A stretch of DNA of 64,000 nucleotides. Origin: Bradyrhizobium sp. 21. Lineage in GTDB: Bacteria > Pseudomonadota > Alphaproteobacteria > Rhizobiales > Xanthobacteraceae. How positions within the stretch are numbered: the first letter of the stretch is position 1; each line of letters begins with the position of its first letter. The stretch is taken from assembly GCF_023073335.1 (NCBI RefSeq), contig NZ_JADPJG010000015.1:62001-126000 (forward strand), read 5' to 3'. The position numbers and the translations under genes are program-made. The notes beneath the pieces were generated by a model. The model did not search any database and was not told where the DNA came from. It saw only the letters and a list, made by a program, of their open reading frames with translations. Below are positions 33,784 to 43,540 of the stretch, piece after piece.

Positions 33784-34598
33784 GGAATCACCCCATCGGG
33801 GATCGTGATCGTGATCGTGCGTCGCTTGGCCGCCGCGTCGGCGCCTTGACGTACGGCCCATGCCGCATCGCCGCGCATCCACGCCGGCAGCCCCGCCGGA
33901 AGATCCTTCGCAATGATGTCGACGAGCTCGGCAGGCTTGAAGGCGTCGCCATATGGCACGAGTGTCGTCGGCACGTCGGGATGCGCGATCTGCGGCGCAA
34001 GAGCGGCGAGAGCGGCATTCCACTTGGTCAGCATGATCTTGGTATTGGCAATCCGCGTGGCGGAATCAGGGGCGGAGCTTTCCGGCCAGGTCGGATGAGG
34101 AATGTGCTGATACGCGAGGGGCCTGGACGCTGCGCCGTCGGGGGTCTTGAGCCATGCTTTCCAAGCCTCGTCCGCGAGGCCGCCTAGCGAGACGACGGCC
34201 TCGATGCTGCCGGGCCCGAGCACGGCCTTGAACCATGTGTTGCGATAGTCGACGATGCCGGGCTCGTTCTTGTGCTTGGAGCCGCCGCTCTGTCCGTAGA
34301 CGCTGTACAGGAACGTGTTCACCATCACGTAGCTCCTGTTGATGCCGAGCTTCGCCAGGAAACCTTGCGTCCGGCGGCCTGCGGTGCCGACGAGAATCCT
34401 GCGCACGATCGTCTCGTGCTGGGCGGGATCCTGGCCGACGACGAGCACACGTGCCGATCCGTCGAGACGGCCGCGGTGAAAGATCGGGCCCCATTCGATC
34501 CGGAAGTCGTGTGGGTCGTAGGCCTCGGCGCCGGGGTAGTTGGCGCACAGATCGCGAAATGGCTGCTGGTCGTATCCGCTGTCGAATTCCACGAGCAT
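33780..34598 (-). CDS. Uracil-DNA-glycosylase-like protein
   Basis: A 272-residue protein with the UDG superfamily layout: motif 1 is VLVVGQDPAQHE, followed by GTAGRRTQGFL (compare GRAGQLL of family 4), strand YVMVNTFLYSV and a late HPTWP in place of HPSP. The catalytic polar residue of motif 1 is not the usual one of families 1 or 4/5, so base-excision activity is uncertain; it might bind a nucleobase compound instead. It has no Fe-S cysteine set. It is the first gene of a two-gene unit, coupled to the amidohydrolase. Confidence 0.75.
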   Translation of the reverse strand: MLVEFDSGYDQQPFRDLCANYPGAEAYDPHDFRIEWGPIFHRGRLDGSARVLVVGQDPAQHETIVRRILVGTAGRRTQGFLAKLGINRSYVMVNTFLYSVYGQSGGSKHKNEPGIVDYRNTWFKAVLGPGSIEAVVSLGGLADEAWKAWLKTPDGAASRPLAYQHIPHPTWPESSAPDSATRIANTKIMLTKWNAALAALAPQIAHPDVPTTLVPYGDAFKPAELVDIIAKDLPAGLPAWMRGDAAWAVRQGADAAAKRRTITITIPDGVIP

Positions 34599-34854
34599 GG
34601 CAAATGCTCCGATTTGTTGCTGTCAAAATAGCTGCGTCAAAAAACCTGATCGCAATGCGGCAATCTTAGCGGTAGTTTTTCGTGTGGTTCAACCAATCTA
34701 TGGGTCAAGGGAGAAGACCGAAAGGTTCACGAGGATCTTTCGCTTCGTATTCGGGCCGTGACAGAGCGTTGCGACAGCGCGCCATGCAGAATCGCGCCTG
34801 TACACGGTCGCGTGACCTCCATAACCTCCGCGGCGCAATTTCAGGAGATGCGAC

Positions 34855-36429
34855 GTGGCGAAGAAGACGGCAACCAAGAACAAAAGCGCTTCAAGGAAGA
34901 CAGCGAAAACCTCTGCCAAGAAAGGCACCGTTCGCAAGAGCGTGGTCGCGAAGGCCGCAGCCAGGACTGTCAAGAAGGCCGCTCGGCGCAAATCGTCCGC
35001 ACCACGTCGCCCCAAAGGGCCGGCCTGGCAATGGTCGGCGGTCGAGACCGCAGCCGCAATCCGCTCCGGCGCCATCTCCGCGGTCGAAACCGTCGAGGCG
35101 CATCTCGAGCGGATGCGCGCCGTCAATCCGAGGCTGAACGCCGTCGTCGTCGATCTCTCGGAGGAGGCGTTGGCTGCGGCGCATGCCGCCGACAAGCAGC
35201 GCGCGAAGGGCGGCGAGCTCGGCCTCCTGCATGGCGTACCGATCACGATCAAAGAGAATGTCGACTACGAAGGCCGTCCGAATTTCAATGGCGTTCCCGC
35301 CAACAAGGCCCTCGTCGCGCCGTCGGATTCCCCGGTGGTGCGCAATCTGAAGAAGGCCGGCGCGATCGTCATCGGCCTCACCAACACGCCGGAATTCTCC
35401 TTCCGCGGCTTCACCGACAATCCCTTGCACGGGTTGACGCTCAACCCCTGGGATCCGAACATCACCTGCGGCGGCTCCTCGGGCGGCGCAGGTTCGGCGG
35501 TCGCCGCCGGCATCGGCACCGTCGCTCATGGCAACGACATCGGCGGCTCGTTGCGCTGGCCAGCGCATTGCAACGGCGTTGCGACCATCAAGCCGACGCA
35601 GGGGCGTATTCCGGCATTCAACGCAAGCGCAACCGCCGAGCGGCCGATGCTGGCGCATCTGATGTCGGCGCAAGGGCCGCTCGCCCGCCACGTCGCTGAC
35701 GTCCGTCTTGCGCTGGAGGTGATGAGCCAGCGCGATCCGCGCGATCCCTGGTGGGTGCCCGCGCCGCTGGCCGGGCTCAAGCCGAAGGGCCCGATCAAGG
35801 TCGCGCTGGCAAAAATTCCTGGAGATATGGACGTCGATCCGTCGGTCAGCGCGGCGCTGCGCCAAGCCGCCGATCACTTGGAGCGTTCGGGCTATCGTGT
35901 CAGCGAGGTCGAGGTCCCCGACATCGATGGCGTCTGGCAGACCTGGTGCGACATCATCACCAACGAGACGATGGTGATGCAGGAGGAAGCCATGCTGAAG
36001 GTGACCTCGGAGGACTTCCACAAGGCCTGGGGCGGCATGAGGGCCAAGGCCAATGTGCTCGATCTCAAGACCTGGATGCAGGCGGTGGCCGCGCGCAACG
36101 GCCACATCCGGGCCTGGCAATTGTTCTTCGAGGACTATCCGGTGGTGCTGGCGCCGACCACGGTGAAGCCGACGCCGGGCCCGCGCGAGGACACCGTCAG
36201 CCCCGAGCGGGTGCGCGAGATCTTCTGGGGTGAGATCCGCTTCATCTCCGCGATCAACGTGCTCGGCCTGCCCGGCGCGGTGGTGCCGGTGATGCTCCAC
36301 GATGGTAAGCCGATCGGCGTGCAGCTCATCGCGGGGCGGTATCGCGAGGACCTCGCGCTTGATGCGGCGGCCGCAATCGAGACGCGGGCCGGCGTGCTCG
36401 TCCATCGGCTGTGGGAACAGATGGGCTGA
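34855..36429 (+). CDS. Amidase-signature hydrolase with basic N-terminal tail
   Basis: Residues about 60-524 are an amidase of the Ser-Ser-Lys triad family: the lysine lies in PITIKENVD, the glycine/serine box is CGGSSGGAGSAVAAG and the nucleophile serine region is GNDIGGSLRWPAH. It hydrolyses carboxamides in the cytoplasm; the specific amide is unknown. Residues 2-54 are an unusual Lys/Arg/Ala/Ser tail like that of histone H1-like proteins, absent from ordinary amidases. The start is GTG at 34855 with TCAGGAG eight bases upstream. A hairpin follows the stop. Confidence 0.92.
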   Translation: MAKKTATKNKSASRKTAKTSAKKGTVRKSVVAKAAARTVKKAARRKSSAPRRPKGPAWQWSAVETAAAIRSGAISAVETVEAHLERMRAVNPRLNAVVVDLSEEALAAAHAADKQRAKGGELGLLHGVPITIKENVDYEGRPNFNGVPANKALVAPSDSPVVRNLKKAGAIVIGLTNTPEFSFRGFTDNPLHGLTLNPWDPNITCGGSSGGAGSAVAAGIGTVAHGNDIGGSLRWPAHCNGVATIKPTQGRIPAFNASATAERPMLAHLMSAQGPLARHVADVRLALEVMSQRDPRDPWWVPAPLAGLKPKGPIKVALAKIPGDMDVDPSVSAALRQAADHLERSGYRVSEVEVPDIDGVWQTWCDIITNETMVMQEEAMLKVTSEDFHKAWGGMRAKANVLDLKTWMQAVAARNGHIRAWQLFFEDYPVVLAPTTVKPTPGPREDTVSPERVREIFWGEIRFISAINVLGLPGAVVPVMLHDGKPIGVQLIAGRYREDLALDAAAAIETRAGVLVHRLWEQMG

Positions 36430-36444
36430 TAGCGCGCGATGATT

Positions 36445-36468
36445 CCCCTTCTCCCCTTGCAGAAGGGG
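36445..36468 (+). terminator. Hairpin after the amidase gene
   Basis: CCCCTTCT (36445-36452) pairs with AGAAGGGG (36461-36468) around an eight-base loop, sixteen bases past the amidase stop. No T-run follows. It may be an inefficient terminator or a member of a dispersed repeat family. Confidence 0.45.
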
Positions 36469-36582
36469 GGAAGGTCGCCAACCAGCCGCTGTGCAAAACT
36501 TCATTAATCCAAATCACCTCGAATTTTAGCCAATTCACCAATAACCGTTAGGGTTACTTCCTCGATCTCTATGCGAATTATT

Positions 36583-36644
36583 GTCCGCTTTACCGCCCGC
36601 CTCTAACAGAGGGACGGCGGACAACGCACATGCCTCATACAGGC
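36583..36644 (+). promoter_or_regulatory. Structured leader candidate upstream of metY
   Basis: GTCCGC (36583-36588) can pair with GCGGAC (36617-36622), enclosing a hairpin CCTCT-AAC-AGAGG (36600-36612). A second hairpin GCCT-CATAC-AGGC follows at 36632-36644. The metY start is at 36681. The nested arrangement in a methionine-pathway leader suggests RNA-level control, but it does not match the SAM-II consensus I know. Confidence 0.3.
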
Positions 36645-36680
36645 CAATAAGTGCGGCCCGCTCCACGCGGAGGTGGCACG

Positions 36681-37982
36681 ATGCGCAACGAGACGATCGC
36701 TATTCACGCCGGCTACGAGCCCGAAGCCACCACGCATGCGGTTGCCGTGCCGATCTACCAGACCGCTGCCTACGCCTTCGACAGCGCCGATCACGGCGCG
36801 GCGCTCTTCAATCTCGAGACCGAGGGTTACCGCTACAGCCGCATTGCCAACCCCACCAGCGCGGTGCTGGAGAAGCGTATCGCCGAGCTCGAGGGCGGCG
36901 TCGGCGCGCTTGCGGTTGCGACCGGGCAGGCGGCGCTGCATTTCGCCTTCGTCAACGTCGCCGATCACGGCGGCAACATCGTTTCGGTGCCGCAGCTCTA
37001 CGGCACCACGCACACGCTGCTTTCGCACATCCTGCCGCGGCAGGGCATCATTGGCCGCTTTGCCGAGAGCGACAAGCCCGTGGCGATCGAGAAGCTGATC
37101 GACGAGAACACCCGCGCCGTGTTCGCCGAAACCATCGGCAATCCCGCCGGCAATGTCTGCGACATCGAGGCGCTGGCCAAAATCGCACATGCGCATGGCG
37201 TGCCGCTGATCGTCGACAATACCGTTGCAACGCCCATCCTGCTCAAGCCGTTCGACTATGGCGCCGACATCGCCGTGCACTCGCTGACCAAATTTCTGGG
37301 CGGTCACGGCACCACGCTCGGCGGCGCCATCGTCGATTCCGGCAACTTTCCCTGGGCGAAATACGCCGATCGCTTCCCTGGCTACAACAAGCCGGACGCC
37401 TCCTATCACGGGCTCGTCTATGCCGAACGTTTCGGCAGGACCGCCTATATCGAGCGCGCACGCAGCATCTATCAGCGCACCATGGGCTCGGTGCTGTCGC
37501 CGTTCAACGCCTTCCTGCTGCTTCAGGGCATCGAGACCGTGGCGCTACGCATGGAGCGTCACTGCGAGAACGCCCGCAAGGTCGCCGAATTCCTGCGCAA
37601 GGATCCGCGCGTCGCCTGGGTCAACTACACCGGCTTCCCGGATAGTCCCTATCATCCGCTGGTCGAGAAATATCTGGACGGCAACGCGTCCTCGCTGTTC
37701 ACCTTCGGTATCAAGGGCGGCATGGAAGCGGGCAAGACCTTCTACGACGCGCTGAAGCTGATCACGCGCCTCGTCAATATCGGCGACGCCAAGTCGCTGG
37801 CCTGCCATCCGGCTTCGACCACGCACCGGCAGATGTCGGTGGAGCAGCAGCGCCTCGCCGGCGTGCTGCCGGAAACGATTCGCCTCTCGATCGGTATCGA
37901 ACATTCCGCCGATATCATCGAGGACATCGACCAGGCGCTGGAAAAGGCCTGCCCGTCCGCGCGCCTCCAGGCCGCGGAGTAG
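36681..37982 (+). CDS. metY: O-acetylhomoserine aminocarboxypropyltransferase
   Basis: A PLP enzyme of the Cys/Met metabolism family (433 residues) making homocysteine from O-acetylhomoserine (or succinyl ester) and sulfide. Landmarks are YRYSRIANPTSAVLEKRIAELEGG, the PLP-lysine region DIAVHSLTKFLGGHG and the C-terminal LACHPASTTHRQM. The ATG at 36681 follows CGGAGGTGG; a longer in-frame start at 36651 lacks one. metA follows after twelve bases, so this two-gene unit acylates homoserine and sulfhydrylates it. Confidence 0.95.
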   Translation: MRNETIAIHAGYEPEATTHAVAVPIYQTAAYAFDSADHGAALFNLETEGYRYSRIANPTSAVLEKRIAELEGGVGALAVATGQAALHFAFVNVADHGGNIVSVPQLYGTTHTLLSHILPRQGIIGRFAESDKPVAIEKLIDENTRAVFAETIGNPAGNVCDIEALAKIAHAHGVPLIVDNTVATPILLKPFDYGADIAVHSLTKFLGGHGTTLGGAIVDSGNFPWAKYADRFPGYNKPDASYHGLVYAERFGRTAYIERARSIYQRTMGSVLSPFNAFLLLQGIETVALRMERHCENARKVAEFLRKDPRVAWVNYTGFPDSPYHPLVEKYLDGNASSLFTFGIKGGMEAGKTFYDALKLITRLVNIGDAKSLACHPASTTHRQMSVEQQRLAGVLPETIRLSIGIEHSADIIEDIDQALEKACPSARLQAAE

Positions 37983-37994
37983 GCGGCGGCGCCG

Positions 37995-38996
37995 ATGACG
38001 ATCTTGATCGACAGGGATCAAGGCATATCGAGCCCGGCGCTGGTGCCGGGCGAGGGCGATCTAGCGCGCGAGCGACGCGGCGCCGAACTCACCATCGGCC
38101 TGATCAACAACATGCCGGATTCGGCACTGAAGGCGACCGAGCGGCAGTTCATGAAGCTGCTCCAGGCCGCCGCGGGCCCGCGCCGCATTCGCTTCCACTG
38201 CTTCTCGCTGCCCTCGGTGAAGCGCTCGCCGGAAGCGCAGTGGCACGTCGAGAGCGAATATTCGGAACTCACCGAGCTCGGGCGGCACAAGTTCGACGGG
38301 TTGATCGTGACAGGCGCCGAGCCGGTCGCGCCTGAGCTGGACCAGGAGCCGTACTGGCGCGATCTCACCGATCTGATCGACTGGGCCAAGGTCAATACGC
38401 GCTCGACGATCTGGTCGTGCCTGGCTGCGCATGCCGCGGTGCTGCATCTCGATCGAATCGAGCGGCGGCGGCTGCCGGCCAAATGTCACGGCATTTTCGA
38501 CTGCGAAGCCGTGACCAGCGATTCGCTGACGCGCGCCGCTCCCGCGCCGCTCAAGGTCTCGCATTCGCGTCTCAACGAGATCGCCGAGAGCGACCTCGCG
38601 CAGGCCGGCTATCAGGTGCTGACGCGCTCGGCAAAGGCCGGCGTCGATATCTTCGTCCGGCAATATGCCAGCCGCTTCGTGTTCTTCCAGGGCCATCCGG
38701 AATATGACGCGCTGTCGCTTCAGCGCGAATATCTGCGCGACATCGGCCGTTATCTCGCCCGCGAGCGCGACAATTATCCGCATTTGCCCGTGAGCTATTT
38801 TGACGCAGCGACGGAGGAGAAGCTTGCCCGCTTCGAGAAGCAGGCGAGGCACCAGCGTCACCCCGCGCTCAGCAACGAATTGCCTGCGCTGAATTTTCGC
38901 CACGATATCGCCGCCGGCAGCGCGGCGGCGGCACTGTTCAATAACTGGCTGCAATATCTCGGCGCGGAAGCCGACGCGTCGATGCTTGCGCGCTAG
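37995..38996 (+). CDS. metA: Homoserine O-acyltransferase, MetA family
   Basis: It activates homoserine by transferring an acetyl or succinyl group from CoA; genomic sequence alone does not decide which. The 333-residue protein has the glutamine-amidotransferase-like fold of MetA: IGLINNMPDSALKATERQF, DGLIVTGAEPV, the nucleophile cysteine in IWSCLAAHAAVLHL and the catalytic His/Glu in FFQGHPEYD. Pairing with metY, an O-acetylhomoserine-preferring enzyme, hints at acetylation. A C-terminal extension of about 50 residues follows the catalytic core. Confidence 0.92.
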   Translation: MTILIDRDQGISSPALVPGEGDLARERRGAELTIGLINNMPDSALKATERQFMKLLQAAAGPRRIRFHCFSLPSVKRSPEAQWHVESEYSELTELGRHKFDGLIVTGAEPVAPELDQEPYWRDLTDLIDWAKVNTRSTIWSCLAAHAAVLHLDRIERRRLPAKCHGIFDCEAVTSDSLTRAAPAPLKVSHSRLNEIAESDLAQAGYQVLTRSAKAGVDIFVRQYASRFVFFQGHPEYDALSLQREYLRDIGRYLARERDNYPHLPVSYFDAATEEKLARFEKQARHQRHPALSNELPALNFRHDIAAGSAAAALFNNWLQYLGAEADASMLAR

Positions 38997-39091
38997 GTCG
39001 GGCGACGGGTCGATATTAGGACTAATGAAGTGTGAAGCTTGCCTCAAGCAGCGCACGAATGCTTCAGTGAGGGCGGCGGGACAAACAGGGC

Positions 39092-39844
39092 ATGCGATTC
39101 GTGTGGTCGGCACTCCAGGGACGCGTGAGCAATCGGCTGGCCCGGCACTTTCGTGCCGCGCCGCACCGGCTGCCCGCGCATGCGCCCATGGTGAGCTTCA
39201 CCTTCGATGATGCCCCCGATAGCGCCGCAGGCGAGGGCGCGGAGTTGCTGGAGCAGCATGGCGGCCGCGGCACGTTCTATCTCGCCGGCAGCCTGATCGG
39301 TCGTCCCTCGGACCACTGGCACGGCCTGTCGAACGACGCCATCGTGCGGCTTCACCGGGCCGGGCACGAGATTGCCTGCCATACCTTCTCGCACCAGAGC
39401 TCGGCCAATCTCGATGAGGCCGCCATGGCCCGCGAGATCGAGCGCAACCGCAGCCATTTTCGCGGCATCGATTCCTCGATCGCGCTGGAAAATTTCGCCT
39501 ATCCCTATGGTATTGCCTCGGTCTGGCGCAAGCCGCAGCTTGCCAGGGCCTTCCGCTCGGCGCGCGGCATCCTGCCCGGCGTCAATCGCGACGTCATCGA
39601 TCTCCAGTTCCTGCGCGCCTCACCTTTGGTCAATTTCGAGATCGATACGGCGGGTGTCGATCGCTATTTCGACGAGGCGGTCGCAAGCGGTGGCTGGCTG
39701 ATCTTCTACAGCCATGACGTCGTCGATGCGCCAAGCCCCTACGGTTGCACGCCACACCTGATGCGCCACGCGTTGCAGGCAGCCGGAAAGCGCGACATGC
39801 CAATCGTGACGGTCGCGGAAGCGCTGCGACGGATCGGGGCGTAG
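39092..39844 (+). CDS. Polysaccharide deacetylase (NodB-homology domain)
   Basis: A 250-residue carbohydrate esterase 4 family protein. The metal-binding aspartate lies in VSFTFDDAPDS and the two metal histidines in ACHTFSHQ; FAYPYG is the arginine-loop region and LIFYSHDV the distal His motif. No signal peptide is evident, so it may act in the cytoplasm. The substrate is unknown; it is not in a nod cluster and should not be called nodB. It stands alone between metA and recQ. Confidence 0.9.
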   Translation: MRFVWSALQGRVSNRLARHFRAAPHRLPAHAPMVSFTFDDAPDSAAGEGAELLEQHGGRGTFYLAGSLIGRPSDHWHGLSNDAIVRLHRAGHEIACHTFSHQSSANLDEAAMAREIERNRSHFRGIDSSIALENFAYPYGIASVWRKPQLARAFRSARGILPGVNRDVIDLQFLRASPLVNFEIDTAGVDRYFDEAVASGGWLIFYSHDVVDAPSPYGCTPHLMRHALQAAGKRDMPIVTVAEALRRIGA

Positions 39845-39977
39845 TCTCTTCTTCCCTTCTCGCCTTATTGTGGGAGAGGGAAAGAGGCCGCCGTGCCGCG
39901 CAAACGGCCTTGCCACGCCCGCGCGGTCATGCGACTGGCCTTGTGACGAATCTCACGGCCGTGGTTCCTGCTCACTC

Positions 39978-41843
<1,866 letters not shown>

Positions 41844-41853
41844 CGCGTCTCGC

Positions 41854-42867
41854 TCACCCATTCCGGAACGCATACCCGTAGCCGTTGAGCGCCGGCGCGC
41901 CGCCGAGATGGGCGTAAAGGATCTTTGCGCCCTTCTCGAAATAGCCCTTCTGCGTCAGGTCGATCAGGCCCTGCATCGACTTGCCTTCATAGACGGGGTC
42001 AGTGATCATGGCTTCGAGCCGCGCGGCGAGGCGGATCGCCTCCTTGGTCTCTTCCGACGGCACGCCATAGGCGGGATAGGCGTAGTCCTCGATCAGCACG
42101 ACGTCGTCCGCGACGAGATCCTTGCCGAGCTCGACGAGCTTGGCCGTGTTCTGCGCGATCGAGAGCACCTGCGCCTTGGTCTGCGCCGGGGTGAAGGAGG
42201 CGTCGATGCCGATCACTTTTCGCGCGCGCCCGTCGGCGGCGAAGCCGACCAGCATGCCGGCGTGGGTAGAGCCGGTGACGGTGCAGACCACGATGTAGTC
42301 GAACTTGAAGCCGAGCTCGGCTTCCTGCTGGCGCACTTCTTCGGCGAAGCCGACATAGCCGAGGCCGCCGAATTTGTGCACGGAAGCGCCGGCCGGAATC
42401 GCGTAGGGCTTGCCGCCCGCCGCCTTGACCTCGTCGATCGCCTCTTCCCAGCTCTTGCGGATGCCGATGTCGAAGCCGTCGTCGACCAGGCGCACGTCGG
42501 CGCCCATGATGCGCGACAGCATGATGTTGCCGACGCGGTCATAGACGGCGTCCTCGTGCGGCACCCAAGCTTCCTGCACCAGGCGGCACTTCATGCCGAT
42601 CTTGGCAGCGACCGCCGCGATCATGCGGGTGTGGTTGGACTGCACGCCGCCGATCGACACCAGCGTGTCGGCGTTGGAGGCGATCGCGTCGGGGATGATG
42701 TATTCGAGCTTGCGCAGCTTGTTGCCGCCATAGGCGAGACCGGAATTGCAGTCCTCGCGCTTGGCATAGACCTCGACATTGCCGCCGAGATGCTTGGAGA
42801 GCCGCTCCAGCTTCTCGATGGGCGTCGGACCGAAGGTTAGCGGATAGCGCGCGAATTTTTCGAGCAT
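41854..42867 (-). CDS. acdS: 1-Aminocyclopropane-1-carboxylate deaminase
   Basis: It cleaves the ethylene precursor ACC to 2-oxobutanoate and ammonia; in rhizobia this lowers plant ethylene and favours nodulation. The 337 residues include the start MLEKFARYPLTFGPTPIEKL and the PLP-lysine motif YGGNKLRKLEY, with SIGGVQSNHTRM after it. D-cysteine desulfhydrases are the closest relatives, but the overall sequence and the neighbouring Lrp regulator support ACC deaminase. A longer open frame upstream runs into the regulator gene and is not used. Confidence 0.95.
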   Translation of the reverse strand: MLEKFARYPLTFGPTPIEKLERLSKHLGGNVEVYAKREDCNSGLAYGGNKLRKLEYIIPDAIASNADTLVSIGGVQSNHTRMIAAVAAKIGMKCRLVQEAWVPHEDAVYDRVGNIMLSRIMGADVRLVDDGFDIGIRKSWEEAIDEVKAAGGKPYAIPAGASVHKFGGLGYVGFAEEVRQQEAELGFKFDYIVVCTVTGSTHAGMLVGFAADGRARKVIGIDASFTPAQTKAQVLSIAQNTAKLVELGKDLVADDVVLIEDYAYPAYGVPSEETKEAIRLAARLEAMITDPVYEGKSMQGLIDLTQKGYFEKGAKILYAHLGGAPALNGYGYAFRNG

Positions 42868-42938
42868 CGTGAGGTCATCCCGATTGGCGTTGGTGTCTGG
42901 AGAAAGGCTAGCATCGCGCTGCAAAAAGGTGCTTTCGA

Positions 42939-42980
42939 ATATTGCGCTCATATTGCGCATAGTCTTGCGTAAATTTCGCA
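42939..42980. promoter_or_regulatory. Lrp-type sites between acdS and its regulator
   Basis: TGCGTAAATTTCGCA at 42966-42980 is a 15-bp palindrome with six of seven position pairs matching. Upstream, ATATTGCGC occurs twice (42939-42947 and 42950-42958), eleven bases apart, one helical turn. The layout suits cooperative binding by an Lrp/AsnC octamer controlling both divergent promoters. Confidence 0.5.
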
Positions 42981-43030
42981 GTTCGCTAAGATTTCTCTCG
43001 ATACAAAGCCCGATAACGGAAGCTTCTTCC

Positions 43031-43495
43031 ATGCCTGCTCGTCTCGACCGCATCGACCTTAAGATGTTGAGACTGCTGCAAAATAACGGCCGGCTGAGCA
43101 ACGCCGAGCTGGCGGAAACCGTCGCGATCAGCCCCGCCACCTGCCATCGCCGCACCCAGCGCCTGTTCGAGCACGGTTTCATCGCCGCGGTCCGCGCCAT
43201 GGTCGCCCCGAAGAAGGTGGCCAAGGGCACGCTGGTCATGGTCGGCGTCGTGCTCGACCGTTCGACGCCGGAGAGCTTTGCGATCTTCGAGCAGGCGATC
43301 ACCAGGCTGAAATTCGTGCTCGACTGCCACCTCGTCGCCGGCGACTTCGACTATTTCCTCAAGATCCGCGTCGGCGACATGGAGGATTTCAACCGCATCC
43401 ACGGCGAGCAACTCATCGCGCTGCCGGGCGTGCGCCAGACCCGCACCTTCTTCGTGATGAAGGAAGTCGTCGACAACGCGCCGCTGGAGTTTTGA
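43031..43495 (+). CDS. acdR: Lrp/AsnC-family regulator AcdR
   Basis: A 154-residue regulator with an N-terminal helix-turn-helix (LKMLRLLQNNGRLSNAELAE ... TCHRRTQRLFEHG, separated here) and a C-terminal RAM domain (CHLVAGDFDYFLKIRV). It is divergent from acdS, the standard position of AcdR, which activates acdS in response to ACC in known systems. Start: ATG at 43031, since the region upstream is the shared promoter. Function by position and family, not by test. Confidence 0.9.
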   Translation: MPARLDRIDLKMLRLLQNNGRLSNAELAETVAISPATCHRRTQRLFEHGFIAAVRAMVAPKKVAKGTLVMVGVVLDRSTPESFAIFEQAITRLKFVLDCHLVAGDFDYFLKIRVGDMEDFNRIHGEQLIALPGVRQTRTFFVMKEVVDNAPLEF

Positions 43496-43540
43496 GCGGG
43501 AGCTATTGATGCATGATCAACATCATGAGAGATTCAGCTG

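Noticed and set aside
33780..34598. UdgX or a standard family 4 uracil-DNA glycosylase
   Set aside because: The Fe-S cysteines and the KRRIH-type insertion of UdgX are absent and motif 1 differs, so only superfamily-level likeness is claimed.
36430..36680. SAM-II riboswitch upstream of metY
   Set aside because: The expected conserved loop and pseudoknot words of SAM-II were not found; only unrelated hairpins are present, so it is reported as an unassigned leader.
39092..39844. Nodulation gene nodB
   Set aside because: Only the general deacetylase domain is shared; no other nod genes or nod box are present.
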